A DNA stretch of 56,923 nt from positions 1 through 56,923 of the forward strand of contig JAQWFQ010000033.1 in NCBI GenBank assembly GCA_029238665.1, written 5' to 3'. Within the stretch, counting starts at the first letter, position 1. Each line of letters starts with the position of its first letter. This document shows positions 8,212-15,287 of the stretch, piece after piece. The notes beneath the pieces were generated by a model. The model had not been told where the DNA came from and did no database searches. It worked only from the letters and a program-made list of their open reading frames with translations. The position numbers and the translations under genes were made by a program. The stretch comes from Crocinitomicaceae bacterium. Its GTDB lineage: Bacteria > Bacteroidota > Bacteroidia > Flavobacteriales_D > Crocinitomicaceae.

Positions 8212-8774
8212 TTTTCTGTCTCCCAATTTTTCCTTATACGCTCTAAAATACGATAAGTTCTCATTTTAGCATTCGCTTCAGTTATATTATAGATGTTAGA
8301 AACCTCTTTAAAACTAAGACCTTGAAAGAATCGCAGTTCAATTAACTCGATTTGATCCTCATCTAAGCCGTTTAACATTTCAATTAAACGCTCTTGATTT
8401 TCCATGCTCATCGAACTTGATATGTTCGCTTCACCAGCAAGGTCTACCACCCTGTTTTCATCGATGGCTACCTCAATGTTTTTTTTCGATTTCCTGAAGA
8501 ACATTAACACTTCATTTTGGGCAATACGATACAACCAACTTGAAAAAGGAAATCCACGATCTTCATATTTCTGAATGTTGGCCATTGCTTTCATGAATGT
8601 CTGCTGAGTAAGGTCACCTGCAAGGTCTTCTCTGCCACCAATTTTTTTGAAAATAAAACAAAACAATTGCTCAAAGTATCGATCATAAAGCACGCCAAAG
8701 TATTTGCTATGCTTTTTAGCAAGGGCAATAACCTCAGATTCGGGCAAGTTGATAATGTTCTTTTTTCGTAACAA
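8208..8774 (-). CDS. RNA polymerase sigma factor, sigma-70 family (ECF type)
   Basis: A 188-aa protein with region 2 at ~25-95 (LTQQTFMKAMANIQKYEDRGFPFSSWLYRIAQNEVLMFFRK) and region 4 at ~130-183 (LNGLDEDQIELIELRFFQGLSFKEVSNIYNITEANAKMRTYRILERI), which is the ECF layout without regions 1 and 3. The only suitable start is TTG at 8774: an in-frame stop lies three codons upstream and the next ATG would delete region 2. A rare start codon may keep its level low. It overlaps the downstream mini-protein gene (ATGA) and heads a block continuing with PorP/SprF and OmpA-like genes, so it may control surface functions (inference). Its regulon is unknown. Confidence 0.9.
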   Translation of the reverse strand: MLRKKNIINLPESEVIALAKKHSKYFGVLYDRYFEQLFCFIFKKIGGREDLAGDLTQQTFMKAMANIQKYEDRGFPFSSWLYRIAQNEVLMFFRKSKKNIEVAIDENRVVDLAGEANISSSMSMENQERLIEMLNGLDEDQIELIELRFFQGLSFKEVSNIYNITEANAKMRTYRILERIRKNWETEK

Positions 8775-8821
8775 ATAATCTTAATTATACAGGTATAATG
8801 CCTTTCTTAAAAAAAGTAACA

Positions 8822-9511
8822 CTATGGGGTACTCAAAGAAACAGGAATTATTTTTCCATTCATCCATTGGTCAGCATTTAAGGCAAAATCAACAATGTAT
8901 TCAGCCATTTTATCTGCTGAAACAGGAGCCTCATACCCAGGAAATGCTTCTTCTAACATCTCAGTTTGAGCTGCACCCAAACACAAGCAATTCATTTTAA
9001 TGAAAGTGTCTTTGTATTCTTCAGCAAATAATTCCGTAAAACTACAAACAGCTGCCTTGGATGTTGAATAGGCTGTTAGTCCGGAAAACTTAACACTTCC
9101 TTGAAAGCCACCAACAGAACTAATGTTTACAATATGCGCCTTGTCCATTTTAGGAAGGGCTGCTTGAACAGTTTCCATTACACCCATCACATTAACACTG
9201 TAGCATGTTTCTAAATCTTCTCTGCTTAATTCAAGGAAAGGTTTGTTTACGAGCACACCTGCATTGTTGATTAAGATATCAATAGAGGGGTAGTTTAAAA
9301 ATATGGTTTCACACTGAGAACGCACATCTTTGGCATTAAGGTCCAAGGCAAAACATGTTACGTTTGAATACGACTTAAAGGACGCCTTCATGCGTTCTAC
9401 ATTTCGGGATAATGCAAGAATATTAAAATCAGAATTTGAGGCCAATTGATGTACAATTGAACTGCCTATTCCACGGCTAGCACCAACCACCACAATCGTT
9501 CTAGACATCAT
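8822..9511 (-). CDS. Short-chain dehydrogenase/reductase (SDR family)
   Basis: A 229-aa classical SDR. The cofactor site is GASRGIGSS near residue 10. NNAG is around residue 84. The catalytic Ser lies in NISSVGG, and the Tyr-Lys pair in AYSTSKAAV. The likely reaction is NAD(P)-dependent alcohol/ketone interconversion; the substrate is not predictable. ATG codons at 9511 and 9508 are both plausible and a TTG lies at 9514. Each start overlaps the stop of the PaaE-like gene before it, so this is the third gene of a minus-strand unit with the two PaaE-type reductases. That context hints at a CoA-thioester or aromatic catabolic role, but this is only inference. Confidence 0.88.
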   Translation of the reverse strand: MMSRTIVVVGASRGIGSSIVHQLASNSDFNILALSRNVERMKASFKSYSNVTCFALDLNAKDVRSQCETIFLNYPSIDILINNAGVLVNKPFLELSREDLETCYSVNVMGVMETVQAALPKMDKAHIVNISSVGGFQGSVKFSGLTAYSTSKAAVCSFTELFAEEYKDTFIKMNCLCLGAAQTEMLEEAFPGYEAPVSADKMAEYIVDFALNADQWMNGKIIPVSLSTP

Positions 9512-10583
9512 CAAAAGATATTACAAGTTCTTCGCTTGCTGGGTGAGCTTGACATGCTAAGATATAACCATCTTCAACCTCATCCTCTGTTAAAGAGTAA
9601 TTCATTTTCATTGAGGCTTTACCCTTAATTACTTTCGCTTTACATGTACTACATACACCACCTCTACATGAATATGGGGCATCTAATCCTTCTTTGTTTG
9701 ACTTTTCTAAAATACTCATTCCATCTGCTTCCAATTGAAACGATTCTTTTTCGTCATCAAGAATAACAACAATGGTTGATGTTCCTTCAAAATTAGAAGA
9801 AGTTTCAGCTTGTGCTGTTTTTAGTTTGACAGGTGTAGTAAATAATTCGTACTTAATTTTATCCTCAGAAACACCAAATGTTTTTAATACATCAAGTGCC
9901 GATAATATCATTTCTTCAGGACCACAAAGTAGAAAGCAATCAGCCTTGAGTAATGCCAGATTTTCCTTAATGATTTCCGAAATGTTGTTGCTATCTAACC
10001 GGCCGTTTCCAAAACCATCCGTTGTCTCACCACTTAAATAATAGCGTGTATCTGTTTTTGAGAGTGCATCTAAATCCGGTTTGAATAGGATGGATGACTG
10101 TGTTCGGTTTCCATAAAACAAGGCCAAAGACTTACCTGTTGCTTCAATCTTTTTGGCAATAGACATCACGGGAGTTATACCACTACCTGCAACAAAAGAA
10201 ACAACTGTATTGAAGTTGTCCTCAATTGTAAAATTACCCTGAGGGCTAGATGTTAAAATTTCTGTTTGCTCGTTGGCGACATCATTAAACCAAGTAGAAA
10301 TGATTCCCTTGTCTATTTTTTTAACAGCGACAGCGAGTGTTTCGTTTTCTCCAGAGCAAATTGAGTAAGAGCGTCTGTGCTCTTCACCATTAATTGTAAT
10401 CGCAAAATCAAGGTATTGACCTGGGGTAAAACGATATGTCGATTTTAAATCAGCTGGAATAGCTAAAGATACCATAACGGTGTCTTCAGAAAGACGTGTG
10501 ATTTTTAAAATTGTAAGAAGGTTGAATCCGCGAGGCGTTTTAACCTTTGTTTTTGAAGTAAAAATTTTCTTTAAAAATGCCAT
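9501..10583 (-). CDS. paaE: PaaE-like ferredoxin-NAD(P)H reductase, second paralogue
   Basis: A 360-aa iron-sulfur flavoprotein that would pass electrons from NAD(P)H to the diiron oxygenase PaaABC(E). The N-terminal FAD-binding domain has RRSYSICS (the RxYS FAD motif). The NAD domain has VAGSGITPVMSIAKK and LLCGPEEMI. The C-terminal [2Fe-2S] domain has SCRGGVCSTC, a C-x4-C-x2-C cluster, with the fourth Cys in LACQAHP. Start ATG 10583 follows the preceding gene's stop; a 14-residue extension to 10625 is unlikely. Compared with the first paralogue it has a different N-terminal extension (MAFLKKIFTSKTK). It may serve another oxygenase. Confidence 0.85.
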   Translation of the reverse strand: MAFLKKIFTSKTKVKTPRGFNLLTILKITRLSEDTVMVSLAIPADLKSTYRFTPGQYLDFAITINGEEHRRSYSICSGENETLAVAVKKIDKGIISTWFNDVANEQTEILTSSPQGNFTIEDNFNTVVSFVAGSGITPVMSIAKKIEATGKSLALFYGNRTQSSILFKPDLDALSKTDTRYYLSGETTDGFGNGRLDSNNISEIIKENLALLKADCFLLCGPEEMILSALDVLKTFGVSEDKIKYELFTTPVKLKTAQAETSSNFEGTSTIVVILDDEKESFQLEADGMSILEKSNKEGLDAPYSCRGGVCSTCKAKVIKGKASMKMNYSLTEDEVEDGYILACQAHPASEELVISFDDV

Positions 10584-10593
10584 ACTATTTAAA

Positions 10594-11667
10594 TTAATCG
10601 TCGAATGAAACGACAAGTTTTTCACTTGTTGGGTGCGCTTGACATGTTAGGATATACCCTGAGCTAACTTCGTCTTCTTCAAGTGCGTAATTTACATCCA
10701 TGCGCGCAGACCCTTCAAGTATTTTAGCTTTACATGTACAGCAAACACCTCCCTTACAAGCGAAAGGTAAATCCCCTCCAGCTTTTTGCGCAGCATCCAA
10801 AATGTTTTCGCCATTAGAGTCTAGGTTAATATCAATTTGTTCTCCATCGATAATAACAGATACGTTTGATTCTACCTGATCTAAAGATACAGTAGTTAGG
10901 TCTGTTTTTTCGTTTTCAGTAGATGGTGCTGTAAACAATTCAAAATGAATGTTTGAAGGCGCTGTGCCTTTTTCAATTAAAGCTTCTTTAACACCCATTA
11001 TCATGGATTCAGGACCGCAAATATATGCTCCACTAATTTCAATGTCTTTTAAAAAGGCATCGAATAATTGGATTGTTTTTTCTTTGTCAATTCGTCCTTT
11101 CTGAATGGCATTTCCTAAGCTTTCTCTAGAGAGGACATGGATGATCCGCAAACGACCCATGTATTCATTTTTCAATGCTTCAATTTCTTCTCGAAAAATA
11201 ATAGAAGCAAAACCTTTATTCCCATAAAACAATGTTACATCACTGTTAGGTTCATCGTGCAATGCAGATTTTGCAATTGAAAGCATGGGGGTAATTCCAC
11301 TTCCTGCCGCAAACAAAACATACGAGTTCGCATTTGAAGCATTCGTTGACAGCTTAAAGTTTCCAGTTGGAGTCATTACATCTAACAGCATACCTTCTTC
11401 CAGAACCTTATTTGCATAAGTAGAAAACTTACCGTCAGGGACTTGTTTAACTGCTACTCGCCACTCATTTTCAAAAGGCGATGAGCACAATGAATAAGAC
11501 CTTCTAACATCTTCATTGTCAATGTCAGCTTTTAGGGTTAAATATTGACCAGATTCAAAATTGTAATCGTTACGCAAGTTCTGAGGAACAGTAAAAGAAA
11601 TTGACACAGTGTCTTCCGTTTCCTTTTTTACATCGTTAATCTTAAGTGAATGAAATTTTGGGGTCAT
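10594..11667 (-). CDS. paaE: PaaE-like ferredoxin-NAD(P)H reductase, first paralogue
   Basis: A 357-aa protein with the same three-domain plan as its neighbour: FAD domain with RRSYSLCS, NAD domain with FAAGSGITPMLSIAKS and YICGPESMI, and C-terminal plant-type [2Fe-2S] ferredoxin with ACKGGVCCTC plus the last ligand in LTCQAHP. It is the divergently transcribed partner of paaABCD and is the better candidate for the epoxidase reductase because it lies next to the shared promoter region. ATG 11667 is preferred over ATG 11685, because the latter would sit almost on the transcription start predicted from the TAGCTTTG box at 11694-11687. It is separated from the second paralogue by 10 nt. Confidence 0.87.
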   Translation of the reverse strand: MTPKFHSLKINDVKKETEDTVSISFTVPQNLRNDYNFESGQYLTLKADIDNEDVRRSYSLCSSPFENEWRVAVKQVPDGKFSTYANKVLEEGMLLDVMTPTGNFKLSTNASNANSYVLFAAGSGITPMLSIAKSALHDEPNSDVTLFYGNKGFASIIFREEIEALKNEYMGRLRIIHVLSRESLGNAIQKGRIDKEKTIQLFDAFLKDIEISGAYICGPESMIMGVKEALIEKGTAPSNIHFELFTAPSTENEKTDLTTVSLDQVESNVSVIIDGEQIDINLDSNGENILDAAQKAGGDLPFACKGGVCCTCKAKILEGSARMDVNYALEEDEVSSGYILTCQAHPTSEKLVVSFDD

Positions 11668-11686
11668 GCTTGAATTTATTTGCATG

Positions 11687-11694
11687 CAAAGCTA
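11687..11694 (-). promoter_or_regulatory. -7 promoter box for the PaaE/SDR unit
   Basis: On the minus strand this reads TAGCTTTG, an exact match to the Bacteroidetes TAnnTTTG element. A TTG sits 17 nt upstream (minus strand 11714-11712), slightly closer than the usual 19-20 nt. The start would fall just downstream, about 10-15 nt before ATG 11667. Confidence 0.55.
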
Positions 11695-11720
11695 CTCATT
11701 TTTATGCTATTCAACATGAT

Positions 11721-11736
11721 ATCTATCACCATAGAT
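11721..11736. repeat. Inverted repeat between divergent paa promoters
   Basis: ATCTAT-CACC-ATAGAT, two perfect 6-bp arms with a 4-base centre, roughly midway between the paaE-side and paaA-side -7 boxes. It could be a regulator-binding site (for example for a TetR-type PaaR), but no regulator gene lies in the neighbourhood and short repeats of this kind also arise by chance. Confidence 0.35.
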
Positions 11737-11780
11737 TAACTCTTATTGGTTTTGATAGCCTTTCAATCATTGAATTTTCG

Positions 11781-11788
11781 TAGATTTG
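11781..11788 (+). promoter_or_regulatory. -7 promoter box for paaABCD
   Basis: TAGATTTG matches the TAnnTTTG consensus exactly, 20 nt before the paaA ATG at 11809. No clear -33 TTTG is found at 19-20 nt upstream, so the promoter may depend on an activator or be weak. Confidence 0.55.
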
Positions 11789-11808
11789 CATAGGACAATT
11801 TTTAGAAA

Positions 11809-12756
11809 ATGAAAGAGCAAGATATTTCAAGACTTGAACAGATATTTCAAGAAAAAATTGATAATGATATTAAAATCGAGCCGAGAGACTGGATGCCTGA
11901 CCGTTATCGCCAAACCCTTATTCGTCAAATATCACAACATGCACACTCTGAAATTGTTGGTATGTTGCCTGAGGGGAACTGGATAACACGTGCGCCAAAT
12001 TTGCGAAGAAAAGCAGTGCTTTTGGCTAAGGTTCAAGATGAAGCAGGACACGGGTTGTATCTATACAGTGCTGCAGAAACACTGGGTGCAGATCGTGAAC
12101 AAACAATTGATGATTTACACTCAGGTGTAGCTAAGTACTCTTCAATTTTCAATTACCCAACAATTTCTTGGGCAGACATGGGAGCAATAGGCTGGTTAGT
12201 CGATGGTGCTGCCATAATGAACCAAGTACCACTGTGTAGGTGTTCCTATGGTCCGTATGCTCGAGCAATGGTGCGTGTTTGTAAAGAAGAATCTTTCCAC
12301 CAGCGTCAAGGGTTTGAAATTATGGTGAATTTAATGAAAGGAACTCCTGAACAAAAAGCAATGGCACAAGATGCGTTTAATCGTTTTTGGTGGCCGTCGT
12401 TAATGATGTTTGGACCAAGTGATGCTGACTCAAAACATACAGCACAGTCTGTAGCGTGGAAAATCAAGCGTCATACAAACGATGAGCTACGTCAAATGTT
12501 TGTTGATGCAACAATTCCTCAAGCTGAGTTAATCGGATTAACAATTCCAGACAAAGATTTAAAGTGGAATGAGGAACGTGGTCATTATGATTTCGGTGAA
12601 ATTAACTGGGATGAATTTTGGCAAGTTGTTAAAGGAAACGGACCGTGTAATAAGGACCGTGTTGATACACGAAGAAAAGCAAAAGAAAATGGCATGTGGG
12701 TTAGAGAAGCTGCCAATGCTTATGCTGAAAAACGAAAAGTAAGAAAAGCATCATAA
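11809..12756 (+). CDS. paaA: 1,2-phenylacetyl-CoA epoxidase, catalytic subunit A
   Basis: A 315-aa protein, the usual PaaA length. It is the diiron oxygenase subunit that epoxidises the aromatic ring of phenylacetyl-CoA. Ferritin-like helices carry the iron ligands: a glutamate early ([12 protein letters not shown]), the [11 protein letters not shown] block, a helix with [14 protein letters not shown], and [12 protein letters not shown], which is highly characteristic of PaaA. It is first in paaABCD, with the next gene 10 nt away. Promoter box TAGATTTG lies just upstream. No phenylacetate-CoA ligase (paaK) or ring-opening genes (paaG, paaZ, paaH, paaJ) are in the window, so those steps must be encoded elsewhere. 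Confidence 0.97.
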   Translation: MKEQDISRLEQIFQEKIDNDIKIEPRDWMPDRYRQTLIRQISQHAHSEIVGMLPEGNWITRAPNLRRKAVLLAKVQDEAGHGLYLYSAAETLGADREQTIDDLHSGVAKYSSIFNYPTISWADMGAIGWLVDGAAIMNQVPLCRCSYGPYARAMVRVCKEESFHQRQGFEIMVNLMKGTPEQKAMAQDAFNRFWWPSLMMFGPSDADSKHTAQSVAWKIKRHTNDELRQMFVDATIPQAELIGLTIPDKDLKWNEERGHYDFGEINWDEFWQVVKGNGPCNKDRVDTRRKAKENGMWVREAANAYAEKRKVRKAS

Positions 12757-12766
12757 TCACGATAGC

Positions 12767-13054
12767 ATGACAAAAAAAGAATGGCCTCTTTGGGAGGTGT
12801 TTATTAGAAGTAAACAAGGATTGAGTCACAAACATGTTGGTAGTTTAAGAGCTGCTGATTCGGAAATGGCAATAGAAAATGCAAGAGATGTCTATACAAG
12901 AAGGTCTGAGGGCATCAGTATTTGGGTTACAGAATCCAACAATTTGTTTGCATCAAATCCAAGTGATGCAGATTCATTGTATGAGCCATCTGACTCTAAG
13001 GTATACAGACACCCAACCTTTTATGACGTTCCTGATGGAATTGAACACATGTAA
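12767..13054 (+). CDS. paaB: 1,2-phenylacetyl-CoA epoxidase, subunit B
   Basis: A 95-aa protein with typical PaaB sequence: WPLWEVFIRSKQGLSHKHVGSLRAADSEMAIENARDVYTRR, then EGISIWVTES and a C-terminal KVYRHPTFYDVPDGIEHM. PaaB is a small structural and bridging subunit of the multicomponent oxygenase. It lies 10 nt after paaA and 12 nt before paaC. Confidence 0.97.
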   Translation: MTKKEWPLWEVFIRSKQGLSHKHVGSLRAADSEMAIENARDVYTRRSEGISIWVTESNNLFASNPSDADSLYEPSDSKVYRHPTFYDVPDGIEHM

Positions 13055-13066
13055 TTTAACTTATTG

Positions 13067-13816
13067 ATGAATTCATTATTTGAATACGTATTAAGATTAG
13101 GTGATGATAGCCTAATTGTTGGACATCGATTATCTGAATGGTGTGGTCACGGTCCAATTTTAGAAGAGGATATAGCCATGACAAATTTATCGTTGGATTT
13201 TGTTGGCCAGGCAACAGCATTGTATGAATATGCGAGTGAGGTAGAAGGTAAGGGAAGGTCGGCAGATGATTTGGCATTTCTTAGGTTTGACAGAGAGTAC
13301 AAAAATTTAATCTTGTTAGAGCAACCAAACGGTGACTTTGGAATGACAATGATGAGGCAGTTTTTGTTTGATGCATACCGTAAGCCGTTGTTTGAACGCT
13401 TAATTAATTCTACAGACGCAACTATTTCTGCCATAGCAGCTAAATCTTTAAAAGAGACGAAGTACCATTTAAAACATTCTTCAGAATGGATTATTCGCTT
13501 AGGAGATGGAACAGAAGAGTCGCACAATAGAGTTCAAGAGTCTTTAGATACCTTGTGGAGATATACTTCAGAGTTGTTTTTTGAAGATGATGTTGATCAA
13601 GAACTGACGCTATCTGGAGTAATTCCTTCAATGGAGGGGATAAAAGAAGAATGGTCTGCTTATGTAAATAAAGTATTAGATCTTGCTACGCTAACTATTC
13701 CAACTAACAATTGGGAATATGAAGGGGGGCGACTTGGAATGCATTCTGAGCATTTGGGATACATTCTTGCAGAACTTCAATATATGCAGCGTGCTTATCC
13801 AGGCATGGAATGGTAA
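13067..13816 (+). CDS. paaC: 1,2-phenylacetyl-CoA epoxidase, subunit C
   Basis: A 249-aa, helical, ferritin-like protein that pairs with PaaA in the epoxidase core but lacks a complete diiron site in the family. Recognisable blocks are LRLGDDSLIVGHRLSEWCGHGPILEEDIAMTNLSLD in part, DLAFLRFDREYKN, and HLKHSSEWIIRLGDGTEESH. ATG 13067 is used; the codon before it (13064) is TTG. Its end overlaps paaD by 7 nt. Confidence 0.96.
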   Translation: MNSLFEYVLRLGDDSLIVGHRLSEWCGHGPILEEDIAMTNLSLDFVGQATALYEYASEVEGKGRSADDLAFLRFDREYKNLILLEQPNGDFGMTMMRQFLFDAYRKPLFERLINSTDATISAIAAKSLKETKYHLKHSSEWIIRLGDGTEESHNRVQESLDTLWRYTSELFFEDDVDQELTLSGVIPSMEGIKEEWSAYVNKVLDLATLTIPTNNWEYEGGRLGMHSEHLGYILAELQYMQRAYPGMEW

Positions 13817-14295
13817 CCGAAAAGGATATTTGGGGTTATTTAGAAGATGTATTTGACCCTGAGGTACCTGTTTTAACGGTAGTTGACTTGGGTATTGTCC
13901 AAAAAGTTAGTGTTGAAAATTCACGAGTACACATTACGATAACACCAACCTACAGTGGCTGTCCTGCAATGCAACGTATAGAGGACGATATTATAGAAAA
14001 GTTGAAAGAAGAATGTGACCTTGAAGTGAAGGTCGACTTAGTTCTTTCTCCAGCGTGGACTACAGATTGGATTAGCGAAGAAGGAAAGCAGAAGCTGAGG
14101 GAATATGGAATTGCTCCACCTGAAGATGAGGCAGACAAAAGTGTTCTTTTTGCAGAGCAAACAATTGTCCCTTGCCCCAAATGCAATTGTAAGGACACTA
14201 AAATGATCAGTCAATTTGGAAGTACAGCGTGTAAGGCACATTACCAATGTAATGTCTGTCTAGAGCCGTTTGATTACTTTAAGTGTTTGAGGTAG
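13810..14295 (+). CDS. paaD: Phenylacetyl-CoA epoxidase assembly factor PaaD
   Basis: A 161-aa protein. The N-terminal MIP18/DUF59 domain (~1-100) has DPEVPVLTVVDLGIV and TPTYSGCPAM. A C-terminal zinc-ribbon-like segment follows, with cysteine pairs CPKC and CNVC around residues 118-153. PaaD is needed for maturation of the epoxidase complex, probably by delivering Fe-S or iron. It overlaps paaC by 7 nt and is the last gene of the plus-strand unit. It converges on the following gene with only 5 nt between stops. Confidence 0.95.
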   Translation: MVTEKDIWGYLEDVFDPEVPVLTVVDLGIVQKVSVENSRVHITITPTYSGCPAMQRIEDDIIEKLKEECDLEVKVDLVLSPAWTTDWISEEGKQKLREYGIAPPEDEADKSVLFAEQTIVPCPKCNCKDTKMISQFGSTACKAHYQCNVCLEPFDYFKCLR

Positions 14296-14300
14296 TTTTT

Positions 14301-14612
14301 TTATTCTTCATCAACCTGTCCATTAAGTACACCGTTTACAAATGGAAGCATTCCAGCAGGCCCAGAGCTCCAGTCCTTCATATGCACCGTTGTTGATTTA
14401 CTTGTCTCGAAGATGTACCTGATAATATTTAATCGGTCGTTGAGATCAATCCCTGCACCCATAATTACAACATCACTGTCTTGCTGGTTAAAAGAGTTTT
14501 TGACGTCTTGCAAACTTGTCCCGCCAAACAAAGTAATGCTTGTGGTGTCAATTCTGTCTTTGATGTCATCAACGATTATTCCTTTTCGTCCGAGTAATAA
14601 ACAGTTTTTCAT
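14301..14612 (-). CDS. Conserved-looking small protein of unknown function
   Basis: A 103-aa soluble protein. Alternating hydrophobic strands and helices (NCLLLGRKGIIVDDI, DVVIMGAGIDLNDRL, STTVHMKDWSSGPAGML) suggest a compact Rossmann- or receiver-like α/β fold, but no phosphorylation-type aspartate triad or nucleotide motif can be named. I do not recognise the family. It converges with paaD (5 nt) and has no obvious partner. Confidence 0.6.
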   Translation of the reverse strand: MKNCLLLGRKGIIVDDIKDRIDTTSITLFGGTSLQDVKNSFNQQDSDVVIMGAGIDLNDRLNIIRYIFETSKSTTVHMKDWSSGPAGMLPFVNGVLNGQVDEE

Positions 14613-14712
14613 TTTCTAAGTGTTTTTTAATGCGACGCTAATAATTAAGGTTAGGAAGTCGTGCGATGGTATGTATTTTAGATTGTATAGCGTATAAATA
14701 TACGTTTGTTTT

Positions 14713-15231
14713 TCAGATCTTAATTTCGAATTCTGGTTTTGGAATTCCTTTATAGAACTTCAAATTAGATCCACTTAGGTTAGTTTTTATGAAATCCATA
14801 ATTTCAGTTTTAGAACCTTTATACAGTGTGTCGAACTCGTATTTTCCTTTGAATTTGAGCTGTACCGCCATAAATGATTCGGAATTTTTTTGAGAAGAAA
14901 TAACAAAAAAACCGGTACTTTGGGTTGTGTTGTACTTAATGTTAATTTGCTTTATCACGGCAGCATCGTAATTCTTGAGTTTCATTTTACTTCTGAACAG
15001 AAACGGAAAGAAGCCAAATTTCCGAACAATGAGCCCTTCTGTTATTTTGGTCAGATCAATCTTCGTTTTAGAGAACATTATCCAAATACTTATGTAGCTG
15101 AAAGATAATATCCAATAATGTCCCTTTAAAACATAAACAAGAAAACAAGCCATAAAGATGAATATTAGGCCTACCCCATGAGCAGATGGAGGAAAACTCT
15201 TCCCTTGACTATATATATTCTTTTTGTTCAT
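14713..15231 (-). CDS. Membrane protein of unknown function, PH-like soluble part
   Basis: A 172-aa protein. After a short hydrophilic start there are two hydrophobic helices around residues 18-52 (GVGLIFIFMACFLVYVL and ILSFSYISIWIMF). The rest is soluble and β-rich, ending with a helix (KTEIMDFIKTNL), as in small bacterial PH-domain/'YcxB-like' membrane proteins. No catalytic motif is seen. It stands alone on the minus strand between the paa locus and the photolyase operon, with a hairpin repeat just upstream (15247-15277), which gives it the look of an inserted cassette gene. Confidence 0.6.
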   Translation of the reverse strand: MNKKNIYSQGKSFPPSAHGVGLIFIFMACFLVYVLKGHYWILSFSYISIWIMFSKTKIDLTKITEGLIVRKFGFFPFLFRSKMKLKNYDAAVIKQINIKYNTTQSTGFFVISSQKNSESFMAVQLKFKGKYEFDTLYKGSKTEIMDFIKTNLSGSNLKFYKGIPKPEFEIKI

Positions 15232-15246
15232 TGCAGCTAACGTTTA

Positions 15247-15277
15247 GTATAAGCGGTCGTTTTAATGCCGCTTATAC
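15247..15277. repeat. 10-bp-stem hairpin, cassette-like intergenic repeat
   Basis: GTATAAGCGG at 15247-15256 and CCGCTTATAC at 15268-15277 are perfect complements separated by 11 nt. The left flank has CTAACGTTTA and the right flank TTGTTGTG. Flanks of the TAACG.../...TTGTTG type around such a hairpin resemble repeated intergenic elements I associate with hypothetical-gene cassettes in Bacteroidetes. There is no T-run on the minus strand, so it is not a simple terminator for the photolyase operon. Confidence 0.5.
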
Positions 15278-15287
15278 ATTGTTGTGT

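Noticed and set aside
14691-14704. Palindrome CGTATA-AA-TATACG as a transcription terminator
   Set aside because: It is short and AT-rich and lies just after the stop of a minus-strand gene with its T-run on the plus strand, so the direction does not fit that gene; too weak to list.
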